64,000 bases of DNA from Lumbricus terrestris (taxonomy: Eukaryota; Annelida; Clitellata; Crassiclitellata; Lumbricidae): assembly GCA_949752735.1 (NCBI GenBank), contig OX457047.1, forward strand, positions 41,424,782 to 41,488,781, in the 5' to 3' direction. The translations under genes were made by a program, and so were the position numbers. The stretch's first letter is position 1, and every line of letters starts with the position of its first letter. Below are positions 41,700-53,560 of this stretch, piece by piece. The notes below the pieces were generated by a model. That model saw only the letters and a list, made by a program, of their open reading frames with translations. It was not told the DNA's origin and did not search any database.

Positions 41700-43590
41700 T
41701 GCGGCTTCGAATGAGTTGTCTTCCTCGATTTACTTTGTAGCTTAAAAGAAATTTAAAAGAATTTCAGTCATTCAACGCTTATGTGTGCGTAAGTGTGCAT
41801 ACGTGTGCGTGCGTGTGTGTGCGTGTGTGTTCGCGTGTGTATGTATTTTGTGTGTGCCTGGGCACAAATAAGCTTCACGCGACTAACGCTACGTGTTGTC
41901 AAATCACTCGCTAGATGACAGTCTTGTTCAGTGGACGCCACTCACGGAGTCATGGCGGAGTTACTATGCCACAACTGTTGCAGCCTTAAATAAAATTTAT
42001 TGTCTATTTTTTAATTTCGATGTTCTCTGGAATGACTTATTTGTTCCAAAGTCAATGCGAGAGTGCTTGCACACCTTTAAATCTTATCCAACCGATAAAA
42101 TATATGGATGTCGCATTGTTTGTTTGTGTGCAATTTCGGGCTCTGTCTCTACGAAACTTATCACACAGAGATGCTAATACTGTTGGCTCATTTTATCGAT
42201 CTGTAATAATATGATTATGCCAAACAAACTTTTTGTCTACAACAACGGCCGATGATGTCATGAGCAGTTTCCTTGGTCTCTGGAATGGCCTATTTGTTCC
42301 AAAGTAAATAAGAAAGCACTTACACACCTTTAAATCCTGTTCAAGATAAAATATAAATACTATCTGTCGAGAAACATTTTTTGTAGTTAGCTAAGTTTGA
42401 CTTTTTCGATCATCAGTGATAATAACGGCACAGGCCAGGATTTAGCCAATCACTTGCATACATACATCATACATGCAATGTCATACATACATACATACAT
42501 ACATACATACATACACACATACACACATATCAACATGCACACATACTTACACACATGCACATGCACGTAGGCCACACAAAAACAAACATTCATGCTATAA
42601 TTATACTAGAACAAATATCAATTATTATTGAAACAATAATCAATTTAGCCGAGATTTCATAATAATCCTTACACGAGAACAATTCCTCTCATTTTCTTCC
42701 CTTGGGTGCAAAAACCCTTTTCATTCGACGCCGTTAATACCCCCCCCCCCCTCTATTACATCGATGCACCCTGTTCTATACAGCGAGCCGCGTATTATAT
42801 AGGTTATGGATCGAGCTGCGGATTGAGTAAGGTATTGGTTGCTTCGATTTATGTCGACGGCAGAGCCGTGGTCGATCCGGCGTGTATGTGTGTGCGTATG
42901 TGTGTGTGTGAACGCGGCAGACAAAGTAAACGGGTAAATAAATCAGGGATTGTTGTTGGTTGAATGAAGGAAACGTCGAAGTCTTTTGTTAGCGAGATGA
43001 ATATCACGTTGGCAACTTGTCAATGCGATAATTGAGACGAGAGAAAAGAGGACGACGACGACGACGACGGACGATGTATATATACATGTATATGTGCATA
43101 TATATACATATGCATATATATATATATTCACGTACATATGTGTGTATATATTTCATATGTGTATAATATATAAAAATCTTTATTTATACACATATACATT
43201 ATATATATATATATATATATCTAATATAATTCTATACACATGTATGTTGATAAATGCATGCAACACAAAGGATGCGTGATGTAAGTTCTGTCCCCATATC
43301 ATATATAATATTTATATATTATTATGATGCATGATGTAGGGCACATGTATCATTATGTATACCATCAATACGTACATATATATATATATATATTGATATC
43401 ATTTGCGACATGGAGGACGTTTATATATTACATATTATATGTATATAAATATATATATATATATTTCTGTATAATATATATATACATGTGTATATATATA
43501 ATATTGATATGTAACACACAGGGATGGATTATGTAAGGTAAAAGTGTGTTCGTCTATATTTGAACACTATAGTTCTGTATAGTTCTTCGT
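41700..43590. other. non-coding stretch with microsatellites, no gene seen
   Basis: It contains GTGT/GCGT runs near 41785..41850, two related segments with TTTGTTCCAAAGT (41990..42110 and 42280..42360) that look like copies of one unnamed repeat, (CATA)n at 42480..42530 and TA-rich sequence at 43080..43510. A C homopolymer lies at about 42741. No open frame with plausible protein composition was found. Confidence 0.6.
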
Positions 43591-43599
43591 ATACTCATT

Positions 43600-44060
43600 T
43601 GTGAGTAGTTGTTCCACGGACACTATGCATGATTTAGCGTGCGCGCTGCCGCAGCCGCTGCAGCAGCCGCCGTCTCTCAATGCCGCTGTATGGAATGACG
43701 ACAACAATGCTTCGGATCGTTTGAATGGCATTGCGTTCCATTGTCTGCGAGGCCTACGGGAACAAAGCGTCTCTCAACCAGTCCTGTTTATTAAAGTCGC
43801 CATCAATGGCGGCGCGCAAATGGAAAAGATAATGATAGCGCATTGTGTACGATGTGCCAACACGGAGGCGCGTCAGGTACGGACCATTGGAGTGGGCTTT
43901 CGACAGAACAATGCCCGGCTTTGTCTTGGAGCGGGCGCTGTCTCTCTGTTCCGATTGTATCGGTCTTATTCGGCGTCGACGTCGGTCTGAATGGCGGTCT
44001 GGTCGTTTGCGTCTGTAAACAGCGACGGTTTGTAGAGAGCGAAGACTCAATTATGTCAAC
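43600..44060. other. GC-rich, CpG-containing island of unknown role
   Basis: This 460 bp stretch is much richer in C, G and CpG than its neighbours (for example GCCGCAGCCGCTGCAGCAGC). Frames on both strands are open for 60 to 130 codons, but none gives a recognisable domain. It might be a promoter/first-exon region or an old repeat. I make no gene call. Confidence 0.3.
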
Positions 44061-44094
44061 GATGCAAGGCTTCTTCTGCACTGCCGAAGGGGAT

Positions 44095-44345
44095 GGGGTG
44101 GGTCTGCAGGGACATGGGTGTTTGGGTGGGTCTGGGGGGATCTGGGTGGCTGGGTGGGTCTGGGGGATCTGGGTGGTTGGGTGGGTCTGGGGGATCTGGG
44201 TGGTTGGGTGGGTCTGGGGGATCTGGGTGGTTGGGTGGATATGGGTGGCTGTTTGGGAGGAGAGGTAATTTGGGTGGTTGGGGTGGGTATGGGCGGGTAT
44301 GGGTGGTTGGGTATGGGAGGCTGTTAGGTGGATGGGTGTTCGGTG
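44095..44345 (+). repeat. 27-bp G-rich array (GGGGGATCTGGGTGG type)
   Basis: Three near-perfect 27-bp units and several partial ones contain GGGGGATCTGGGTGGTTGGG. Each unit has several G-runs of three or more, so the + strand could form G-quadruplexes. It decays into GGGTATGGG and GGTGGATGGG to about 44345. Confidence 0.9.
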
Positions 44346-45094
44346 GATTAGTGGGGATGGGTTGACCTGGGTGACTAGGTGGTTAAGTGGATGGGTGGTG
44401 ATGGTTGTGTACATAATGCATTTATAGGTGGGTATGCTATGTTGGTCGTTGCATGAGTGTTGTATGAGTGGTTGGGTGGGTATGGGTGATGGCACTGGTG
44501 AATGGATCTGGCTGGTTGGGTAGATCTGGGTGGTTGGTGTATCTGTGCGACTCTGGTTGGTTTGGTTGCTGTGTCTTAAAGGTTTGCAAACCAAATAAAC
44601 GTGATGGTCTCGGGACCTTGAATCTCTTTATATGACCTGCTGCCACTCCGGGGAGCTCTGTTCTTGAATTTCATGAGCGACAGCAAATATTTTTGCAGGA
44701 TGAGCAAAGCACAAAGGTCGTAGCTAGTTTTTCAGCAAGAGCTTGAAAGATGTACAATACATGTATAGCGGGAAGTTAAGACTGGATTCTGGAAGGTTAG
44801 TGTGGATCAGTTTCATAGACATTTGTGTGCTATAAGTATAATGGATTATTAGCGTGACATCATTATGTGGAGCCAATAATTTTCTTAAAACCAAGAACTG
44901 GTAGTTAAAAAGAGGTGTCAATTTCAAAGGGAAGAAAGTGCCCCTTCTTGCCTCTATGTTTGGCACCCCAGGTGCTACTGCAAGTAGTAACTTCTGTATC
45001 GCCAGAGTTTAACGCACAAACCACCGACCGATGGCGATCATAAACTAAGCATTAAGCAGGTCAAAATAACCAAAAGACTATAGTCAGTGAGACA

Positions 45095-45360
45095 GTTTCG
45101 CATTGCATTGTATTGTGCTTTATTGTATTGTATTTTGCTGTATTGTATAGTTTGGCATTGTATTGGATTGCGTTGTACTTTATTGCATTGTATTGTAGTG
45201 TATTGTTGTGTATATTGTTTTATTGTATTGTATTGTATTGTATTGGTTTGTTTTTGCTTTGTACTCTATTGCATGCATTCTATCGTATTGTATCCTATCC
45301 TATTGCATGGTACTTATTGTATTGTATGGTATTGTATTCTATCGCATTTTATTGTATCCA
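45095..45360 (+). repeat. (TATTG)n pentanucleotide tract
   Basis: Imperfect TATTG/TGTAT over 260 bp, with CATTG and CTATC variants. A CTGTCTGTCT-type region follows at 45470..45545. Confidence 0.9.
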
Positions 45361-46180
45361 TATATTTATACTGGCCTCTCGAAGTGCACATCCATCAGAG
45401 GCGCCGCTATCAGTTCACACCAAGGTCATGGATTCCTGCTTGTATGTCCGTGTGCATATCTGCACATACATATGTCTGTCTATCTCTCTGTCTGCCTGTT
45501 TGCCTCTGTCCCTCTCTGTCTGTATGTCTTGCTGTCTGTCTTTAAATCTGTCTGCTTACTGTATCTTACACGCATATGGAGCCTGATATTGTGAATATGA
45601 CACTTGATCTACCAGGGTAGCCGTGTGTGATTAGTAGTAGGGCTTTCCTACTTGCGAAAGACAGCGGTAATACGCGACTAACAAGATTCAATAGGCCTAG
45701 TAGCTAATACAAATTGCATCTTTCCTGCTTCATTGCTTATATCGTAGCGATTCTAAAGCGGCGTCTCAAATACATGTATATCTAGCATCAATTGATAACG
45801 TTTTAAAGGTGTCTAAAAAGATCGGACTTGCCAGTCGGTTAGTACCGTTAGTTTTCAGTGCTTAACGACATCTTATATTGCCAGAGCAGTTGACATCGAC
45901 CTAATTAAGTACATGCATTTAAAAGAAATTGTTGGCTGGTTTTGAACAGAGTTTAGCTACAACTGATAACATTATAGGATCAACTATGGGCGCTATAACA
46001 TCAATGGCTTGCAGACGCATTGTGACATGTAGTGAATGCAGAACTATGCATGCTACATGTACGTGCTCATGGCATGCCTGAGCCCGACCTTGCACGTCAT
46101 TACTCGAGCGACCACAGTTGCACGTAGGCCTATACGTCTGCTGCTCGCCTCTCCAGCCTGGTGGGGACTGCTGAGCGCTG

Positions 46181-46337
46181 GTGAGGTCCAGTAGCGGCGC
46201 TAGGGGGGGCTAGGGGGGCTAAGCCCCCCTAAAAGAGGCCATCCATTTTTTCTTCCATGTAAAAATAAAATTTTCGCACGAAAAACCCCCGTTTAGCCCC
46301 CCAAAACTGAAATCCTGGCGCCGCCACTGGTGAGGTC
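46181..46337. mobile_element. hAT-like MITE, 141 bp, with perfect 8-bp target duplication
   Basis: The element is 46189..46329. The ends CAGTAGCGGCGCTAGG and CCTGGCGCCGCCACTG are inverted repeats. It is flanked by exact GTGAGGTC at 46181..46188 and 46330..46337. The interior has GGGGGCTAAGCCCCC, a short hairpin. A related left half (CAGTGGCGGCGCTAGG, then GGGGGCTAAGCCCCC) lies at 60697..60830 without a clear right end. Confidence 0.92.
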
Positions 46338-46500
46338 GACAGCATCGAAAGATTCCTGGGACGTGTCAGACGAGCTATAGATGCCTCTCTTTTGATTCCC
46401 CAAAAGCATACATTATGGCTGAGACTGCTGATGCTGCCCTCTTTAAAGCTATAATTAAAGACAACGATCATGTACTTCAGTGCTGTCCAACGTGCATGCG

Positions 46501-46871
46501 GCCCGCGACAGGGACGGATCCAGGGGGCCAATCCGGCCATGGCCCCCCCATTTAAAAAATGCATGGGACGTGGCCCCCATTTGGTTTCAACAAGCCATTA
46601 AATAAATGTAGTGGGAGAGAAAAACAGGACATCAGGCCCCCCTATTAAAAAATCGCACGGGACTTGGCCCCCCCCGTCGATTCAGCGGTGGATGTTTCCC
46701 GAAAAATTGGTCGATGACTAAAAAAAAAGGTCATCAGTTTTTTCGGCGGATGAAATGGTATTTTTTTCCCCGGAAAATTGGCCGATGACTAAAAAATTTT
46801 CTCCTGTCTCACAAGACCAAAAATTTTGGCCCCCCCCCTCGAAAATTCCTGTATCCACCCTTGGCCCGCGA
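46501..46871. mobile_element. hAT-like MITE, 355 bp, with perfect 8-bp target duplication
   Basis: The element is 46509..46863, ends CAGGGACGGATCCAGG and TGTATCCACCCTTG, flanked by exact GCCCGCGA at 46501..46508 and 46864..46871. The interior has CCAATCCGGCCATGGCCCC and GGTCGATGACTAAAAA blocks shared with the 48090 element. It is inserted into an older element whose left end is CAGTGCTGTCCAAC at 46478. Confidence 0.92.
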
Positions 46872-46913
46872 GATGATTTCAAGCGGCTCACTAAAATTTT
46901 GCACTTTGTGTGA

Positions 46914-47101
46914 AACGAAGTCAGTAGCGTAGCCAGGAATTTTTCATGGGGGGGGTTTATGGCCGGAAAACCTTTTTTTGCTATTTTTTCTTACTTAAAT
47001 GGAAAAATAACCTTAAAAAAACCTTTTTCCGGAGCCAATGGGGGGGTTTTAACCCCCGAAACCCCCCCTTGCCTACGCCACTGAACGAAGTAAAGGAGAA
47101 A
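46914..47101. mobile_element. hAT-like MITE, 172 bp, with perfect 8-bp target duplication
   Basis: The element is 46922..47093, ends CAGTAGCGTAGCCAGG and CTTGCCTACGCCACTG, flanked by exact AACGAAGT at 46914..46921 and 47094..47101. It has a G-run on the left (GGGGGGGTTT) and a C-run on the right. It sits 43 bp beyond the previous MITE and inside the same older element. Confidence 0.93.
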
Positions 47102-48081
47102 GTCACTGATCGACTTGAGCGTTTATTTTTTTTCTTGATGTCGTGGCAGTTGCCGATTTGTCATGCGACTAGGAAGATCAATCCGAAAACTGAAATCTCT
47201 CTTTTTATTTTCCTGGGTTATGTTCCAGTAGTCTATCTTGAAATTGACATACGACTTTTGGTTTTGACAACTCTTATTACAGTGCTGAGTGCTCAACTAA
47301 ACGGACCTTGCAAACCCGCCCAAACCGTTCACTTAGCAGGCTACAGAGTTGCAGGCTTGCAGCACGTCTGACAAGTGACTGAGGTCGTTCTTTCGAGAGA
47401 TAGCCGAGTTTTAGTTCTTAGGATTAGAAAGAAACAATCGATAAGAGACACAGGGTGATGTCTTGGCTCTTTTTGACCAAAATTTGACTTTGACTGCTAG
47501 CTCTTTAGACCGAGACTCTTGCTTCGACGATTTTATGAAAGCTAGAGCAGGAGGATTCGTCACAGTCATAAAATGTAAGCTTATCTAAGCCAAAAATTGA
47601 TTGGAAGATGTAATGAAGAACTGAGCTGACCAAACTGTGTTTGGGCGACGAAACCAAGCGCAAGGCACGGATAAACGCCACCATTGCCTTGCATATTTGG
47701 TGCTCAACTATTGTGAAGCATGACAATCGTTTTTTGTGTATGCTACTCTACATGCTATTATTCAATAGTATTATTCCTGTGGGACTTGTCGAACTCTTTC
47801 AATAAACTGCTCAAAACTTTCCTCTTTGGCAATTCCTGGGTCGGGAGCATAGTTATCTTACACCGGCGCTATATAAATTTTATATAATAAATTAAACATT
47901 GATAGCTAGATTGATAGATAGACTATAATAATTCATGCATATTATATTTCAATACTCGTTTCAATGTTAATATAATGTAGTATCAATAAATTGTAGCCAC
48001 TGCTTTTGAGTTTACCGTTGCGGCCCTCGGCTTCAAGAAACTTGCTTTTGCGGCCCGTGGTGCTAAAAAGGTTGGACAGCA

Positions 48082-48440
48082 CTGTCATACAAGGGCGGAT
48101 ACAGAAATTTCCGATGGGGGGGAGCCAAAATTTTGGGTCTTGGTCCGGGAAACCGGGACAAAATTTCGTCTTCTATCCGCCGAAAAAGTTGATGACCTTT
48201 TTTTTAGTCATCAACCTGAAATTTCCCCAAAAAGATACCTTTTCCCATCCGGCCTCCACCCGAAACACTGAAACACTCATGACCTTCTTCGCCACTGCGC
48301 GGCACGGACATACGGAGCTACTCGCGGGGGGGGCAAGTCAACTTTTCGGGACAGAATAGCTGGTCGAAAATAAAGAAATTTCTAAATGGGGGGGGCCATG
48401 GCCGGATTGGCCCCACCCTGGATCCGCCCCTGCTGTCATA
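48082..48440. mobile_element. hAT-like MITE, 343 bp, with perfect 8-bp target duplication
   Basis: The element is 48090..48432, ends CAAGGGCGGATACAG and CTGGATCCGCCCCTG, flanked by exact CTGTCATA at 48082..48089 and 48433..48440. It shares its termini and a GGATTGGCCCC block with the 46509 element, in opposite orientation. The target duplication includes the last bases (CACTG) of the older element ending at 48084. The left end of a further copy starts at 63973 at the window edge. Confidence 0.92.
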
Positions 48441-48454
48441 GGGTTTCAATTACA

Positions 48455-48815
48455 GGGTTTCTGCACTGATCAAGCGCTGCATGGAGGGTCTTGCTCCCAT
48501 GTACATATACAGGAACTCTGCTGTCCCACCTCTGGTGTCCAGCGGCGATCTGACCTCCGATCAGCCGATCAAGCTGAACTCTTGACCCATCGTTCTCGAA
48601 CTGCTACAATGCAGCGACGCTCTTTCTCAGTGTATGGCCCTAGAACCTGGAATGGGTTCCCTGCAGTTGCTCTCCGTCTGGTTCCTAGAGGTCACACCCC
48701 TATGTTTCTTTCTCGCTTAAAAATTGTCTTATTTAGCCGTTGTTGGACTGGGAGCGCTTCTGAGTAGGTTACCTTGAAGGTGCGCTATATAAAAAGTCAA
48801 CAATAATAATAATAA
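48455..48815 (+). mobile_element. CR1/L2-like retrotransposon 3' end
   Basis: One frame reads TATMQRRSFSVYGPRTWNGF, then PAVALRLVP and FLSRLKIVLFSRCW. This is the conserved C-terminus R.F...GPR.WN.LP..LR.....F...LK..LF of CR1/L2 reverse transcriptases. It ends in GCGCTATATAAAAAGTC and (AAT)n. It is immediately followed by a family 1 SINE whose tail also has GGCGCTATAACAAG. Confidence 0.8.
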
Positions 48816-48833
48816 TGCATCAAGTCATATTTG

Positions 48834-49058
48834 TGAGGCGCGGTGGTGTTGTGGTGGCGTCATTGCCTTGAAGCCGGAAGGTTCGAGGCTCGAATCCACC
48901 TCGCCGCGTAAGGACCTTGGGCAAGTCCTTCACTCACAATTGCTCAGCGCTTCGGCGTGAAACTCCGATGCAGTGTCCGCTCTGCATTCGGGAGCGCCTC
49001 TGAGTAGAGAGAGCTTCAAGGGGCGCTATAACAAGTGCACATACAAACAAACAAACAA
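48834..49058 (+). mobile_element. tRNA-derived SINE, family 1, full length
   Basis: Head CGCGGTGGTGTTGTGGTGGC, B-box GGCTCGAATCCACC, core CTTGGGCAAGTCCTTCACTC and GGGAGCGCCTCTGAGTAG, tail CAAACAAACAAACAAG. It lies 80 bp from an inverted copy at 49138..49337. Confidence 0.9.
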
Positions 49059-49137
49059 GCCTAGACGGTATCGATTCTAATGCGTTGTCTTATGTATGTT
49101 TATATGTAGCATCAATTGATAGCGTTTTGAAGGTGTA

Positions 49138-49337
49138 TTGTTTGTATTTGTTTGTATGTGCACTTGTTAGAGGCGCTCCCGAATGCAGAGCGGACACTGC
49201 ATCGGAGTTTCACGTCGAAGCGCTGAGCAATTGTGAGTGAAGGACTTGCCCAAGGTCCTTACGCGGCGAGGTGGATTCGAACCCCGAACCTTCCGGCTTC
49301 AAGGCGACGACGCCACCACTGCACCACCGCGCCCCAC
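49138..49337 (-). mobile_element. tRNA-derived SINE, family 1, inverted partner of the preceding copy
   Basis: It runs from TTTGTTTGTATGTGCACTTG to CACCACCGCGCCCC, with GTGAGTGAAGGACTTGCCC and GGTGGATTCGAACC in between. With 48834..49058 it forms a roughly 200-bp inverted pair separated by about 80 bp, which could fold into a long double-stranded RNA if transcribed. Confidence 0.9.
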
Positions 49338-49552
49338 GTATAAGGATGTCGTGACTACCACTACAAGTCGGTTAGAATATATATGTTTGTATATGTATAT
49401 TATATATATAACCGTATATATATACACCATGACCATAACCATCAATATGTTGAGTCAAGAAGTATACAAAAGAACATCATATATATATATATATATTTTC
49501 GCATATATATATATATAATATAAGACAAAAAGTCCAAAGTCATCCGATTATT

Positions 49553-49852
49553 TGGAAACTACATAACATACTGCGCGTTTCTCGGAGCCTCGATGCAGAA
49601 CTGTTATGGCTCACGTGCATTCCATGCCTCTGCTCCCAAAGAATGGAATCTCCTTCCACTCTCTCTTCGTTGCTCAAATTCACTCCCTACCTTCAAAAAA
49701 CGGCTCAAAACTCACTATTTCTCTTTGGCTTTCAAGCACATGGACCTTTAACTGCATCTTCCTCTGGCGGCTAACTATCCGCGCCTCAGATTCACACTTT
49801 GGTGTGACCTTGCGGCGTAATAAATTTATGTAATAATAATAATAATAATGTT
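49553..49852 (+). mobile_element. CR1/L2-like retrotransposon 3' end
   Basis: One frame gives RAFHASAPKEWNLLPLSLR, then SNSLPTFKKRLKTHYFSLAF, the C-terminal P..WN.LP..LR..........FK..LKT..F motif. The 3' UTR ends in TAATAAATTTATG and (TAA)n. It is the longest copy of the family also seen at 12300, 15200 and 20945. Confidence 0.8.
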
Positions 49853-50899
49853 GGCGAAGACACAAAAAAATCAGAAGGTCGTCAGAAAAATGTCAGGTCA
49901 AAGCATGTCGTCGGTGTTTGGCTGAGCGATTGCCGTTCGTCCAAAACGGCCACGCGTTTTTGTTTCTTCTGCCCGCCCCTCTAAAGACCAGAATTCTTTC
50001 TCCCTTTCCTCCCGGCAGATAGATACACTGTCTGATGCTTGGTACGCTGGTTCAGTTCTAGGAGTGCAATCGTGGAAATTACGCATCTGCTTTAACTTAT
50101 AATACACAAAGTACCTTAAAAGTGGTGTGTAATTATTTCTAACAGTTCTCCCTTTCCTGTTTAATGCAATAAAATAGGGCCTATCACAGTAATTAATTAT
50201 TGAATTTCATTTTTTGAACAATGCGCTGACCGAGTATAGTTGTCCCATGCGCTGCAACACTTTACCCCAATTTCCCAACTAAGCAACCTCTAAAAGTGTC
50301 TTAAATGGCAGTCTGGCAACACTATTATCATCAGTCATCTATATTAAGCACAGATACTATATATTATTATTTTGCGCACTTTATGCTTATATTGTATCGG
50401 CTACCTCTATTTTAAAGGTGTCCAAATAATGTTTCATATCCAAATAAAATGTACAGTAGTTTCGGTTAATCGCCACTTAATAAAGAGATCATCGGCGTCA
50501 TCCTCCTCCTTCATCTGGGCGTGAGACTGGCTCGCCAAGAACTACGGCACGGATGTGCAGTGGCGGAGCTTAGCCAATTCCATTGTATAATCATAGGTTA
50601 GCGACGGCTTGTGGAATCAAATGCCTTTGCCCCCGACAGAAATTGTTGGCGTAGTTTTAAAGTCAATTCTAGTATTAGTCGTTTCTGACGGCATTTTGTG
50701 GCAATAAAGATCATTTGATCGCCCTCCTCCTTTACACAGGCTTGGGACTGGCACAGGCAAAGTACAGACAGCAGTAGATTGAATTAGTCACTTTATTTTA
50801 GTGATATTACTTGCTGGCGGTGTCAAGCATTGCTCGGAAATTTCTGTTTTTCTTCCCATCCACCCCGGATGGGATGGTGGGATTGAGGGTGGGGCGGGG

Positions 50900-51002
50900 T
50901 GGTTCTGGTGGCCCTCTCTCTAACCTAACAATTTGAGGTGAATAGGTGTGAAACTGTGGCCATACACAACCGGCTTTAAATTTTATTTCATCTTCGTATT
51001 TT

Positions 51003-51077
<75 letters not shown>

Positions 51078-51270
51078 GTCTCTGTCTCTGTCTCTGTCTC
51101 TGTCTCTGTCTCTGTCTCTGTCTCTGTCTCTGTCTCTGTCTCTGTCTCTGTCTCTGTCTCTGTCTCTGTCTCTGTCTCTGTCTCTGTCTCTGTCTCTGTC
51201 TCTGTCTCTGTCTCTGTCTCTGTCTCTGTCTCTGTCTCTGTCTCTGTCTCTGTCTCTGTCTCTGTCTCTG

Positions 51271-51306
<36 letters not shown>

Positions 51307-51308
51307 TC

Positions 51309-51360
<52 letters not shown>

Positions 51361-51400
51361 ATTCTCATACACATACCTACATACATTTATACATACTAAA
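50900..51400. repeat. compound (CT)n, (CTCTGT)n, (CTGT)n microsatellite
   Basis: Perfect (CT)n of about 65 bp (51005..51070), then about 36 perfect CTCTGT hexamers, then (CT)n, then (CTGT)n to 51352, then (CATA)n. It is purely dinucleotide-derived; the long frames through it (Leu-Cys, Leu-Ser, Arg-Gln, Arg-Asp) are artefacts. Confidence 0.95.
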
Positions 51401-51479
51401 ATACATACTAGGTATGTATTTCTCTCTCTCTTTCCTAAGCACACGAATGGACACGATGTGTTATTCATCGAGTTTTATC

Positions 51480-53560
51480 CCATAATTGGCTTAATTAGTT
51501 CGGGTCTTTTGCAGGCACGCGCCGACAATAATGATGTTAAGTGTAGTCTCTTCACCGCCAACGACGGGAAGGAAGTGAATGCGACGAAGAAAATAGTCCG
51601 TTCGGCGGCAGAATATCGTCGGTCCGAATGGAAATTGGCCGGGCCACTTCTGTGTGCGTATTCAGACGCTTACAAAGCCTTTCCAGCGACCGACATGTCC
51701 AGACGGAAAATGAAATAATTTCAACATCGGTGGAGAGGAAGTAGTCCTTTCCAGTCATCCGCCACACAATGGCGACTACTATCGTCACGCCGTCTAGATA
51801 GCCCGGTGTTCATTAGAACGTCCGCGCGCATACTGCAGATATAAACATCGTGGGCTGGTAAAGATGGTCGTCTCAGAAGTCCGCGTAAAGTTGCTTTCAG
51901 AATGTTTATATAGGTCTAGTAATTTTATCTTAATGGTATTGAAAGACGAACAATCTGAGACTGTCTACACGTACACGATGTTAATAGGAATTATTTAAGT
52001 TTTTAATCAAGTTTGGAGAGTAATCAATTTGAGTGTTGTGTTTTGCGCATTATGGCGTGGGTTTAAGACAGCTTATTTGAGGTCTAAAATGTGATATTCT
52101 GTGTCTTAAATAGTGCCTTAAAGTCTAAACCAGGTGTATTTTTGGTCCAAGTTGCGTTTATTTTGTCATCTAAAATTGTGCATGTTGGGTATAAAGTGCA
52201 TTTTTGGGTCTAAAAATAGTATGTTATTGGTCTAAAATAGGCCTAAGTGTAGTTTTCGGTCCAGCATACAAGTATCGTATTTTGTGTTTAAAATACGTGC
52301 CTATTTGGGTCTAAAATGAGTGGATTTTTTTTATCTAATGCGTTTTTTTAGTCTAAAAATAAGTAATTCTAGCACAAAATGTGCAATTTACGCATCTCGA
52401 GTTTGCAATGTGTTTTTTAGTTTTAAGAGATTAACTTAGGCTAAGTCAACGACAAAAAAGTCATTTTAATGCATGAAACATACTTACCAAACTCAAAATT
52501 TAATATAACTTGTCAGACAGTCTGAGAAAGGTTGTACATTTTGATGGTTCCTTATAGACACCGCAAATAAGGATATTAGCTGTATTCAAAGTGTCCTCCT
52601 TTAGCAGCAACACAATTTCTGCGGGAGCCGCAAAAATTGTGTTAGGGAATAAATAACTTAATAAATGAACAAAATAATAATAATGATAATAAATATATTT
52701 AAATAAACAATATATAAATTAGATGCGGTATATACATGTATATTGACAACGTAGCTACTAACAGTTGAAGGTTTCGCTTTTTTCCGTTCACGCTGTACAC
52801 AAATACATACACAGCCTCCAACATGACACGACCCACACACATGCACACAGACACACAAGCACACAGAAACACACACACAGACAGACATGATATCCGCATC
52901 CTACCCGTCTATACCGTCGTATACACACACGAAACGAAATTGCGCAAATGGAAGTGATTGTGTGTGGCTCGTTTTGTCAACGCTCCGACTGGACAGTGGT
53001 CAGTCTTTGTGGTCAGCACACGGACAATCAGAAGCATTTCAGTCCGGTCCTGGTCACCGCAAACAAGCACGCATTCACCGCCAACAATAACCGACGGTAA
53101 CGTATTCGCAGCGCAACGTTCACCATCCTCCATCTTCGAAAAGAACCAGAAAGGAGAGCGAACGACGAGCATTTCTCTTCAATACGAAGTCGATCGGCGT
53201 CCGCGCGCGTACACACCACATCTATAAAAGCGGGGGAAATAGCCGTGTATGGCGTGAATGGCGTCTTCATTTGCGACGTCGAGGCCGTAGAATACGGGCG
53301 ATATGAATTATGGCTAAATACGGTCGGAAAGAGTCGAGCCACAAATGGACGCCATTGTCAACTGTTTGGTCGAATTGACAGCGCTTGGACGGGAACAGAA
53401 ATGAAAATTAATTGAACGAACAGTCCGTCTTTAAATGATGCTTTCACGAAACTCTTCCGCCGCCATCGCCATCGCTATAGTATACGGACGTTTCTTGCAT
53501 GCCAACGCAGCTGCACGGCACGTGACAATGAAGAGTAAAATATGTCGTTGCAGATGGACA
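51480..53560. other. non-coding stretch with two GC-richer islands, no gene seen
   Basis: Positions 51500..51860 and 52940..53560 are richer in CpG than the flanks. A CTATAAAAG box at 53222..53230 could be a TATA element, but no convincing coding frame follows. Positions 51880..52640 contain many loosely repeated TCTAAAATG / GGTCTAAAAT phrases, a degenerate repeat of about 30 to 45 bp. No product can be assigned. Confidence 0.35.

Larger units (their letters stand above)
46478..48084. mobile_element. older hAT-like element invaded by the MITEs
   Basis: The left end CAGTGCTGTCCAAC (46478) and right end GTTGGACAGCACTG (48071..48084) are perfect 14-bp inverted repeats, and both continue into a GCGGCCCG block. 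Between them, after subtracting the two MITEs at 46509 and 46922, about 1.1 kb remains. That sequence has short open frames on both strands but no transposase motif I recognise. Flanks (ATGTACTT at left; TCATAGGG at right after removing the inner insertion) do not match, so either the duplication has decayed or the two ends come from separate copies. Confidence 0.6.

Noticed and set aside
43803..44594. 263-codon Pro/Thr/His-rich minus-strand frame
   Set aside because: Half of it is the reverse of the G-rich 27-bp array; the rest has no domain or plausible start context.
46946..47371. 141-codon frame as a transposase
   Set aside because: Half lies inside the 172-bp MITE and the rest shows no hAT catalytic or dimerisation motif I recognise.
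50948..51718. 256-codon frame with Leu-Ser and Leu-Cys repeats
   Set aside because: Arises from CT/CTCTGT/CTGT microsatellites; the non-repeat end (after 51480) shows no recognisable domain.
53222..53230. TATA-like box CTATAAAAG as a gene promoter
   Set aside because: No coding frame or exon with recognisable product follows within several kilobases; kept only as a remark in the island entry.
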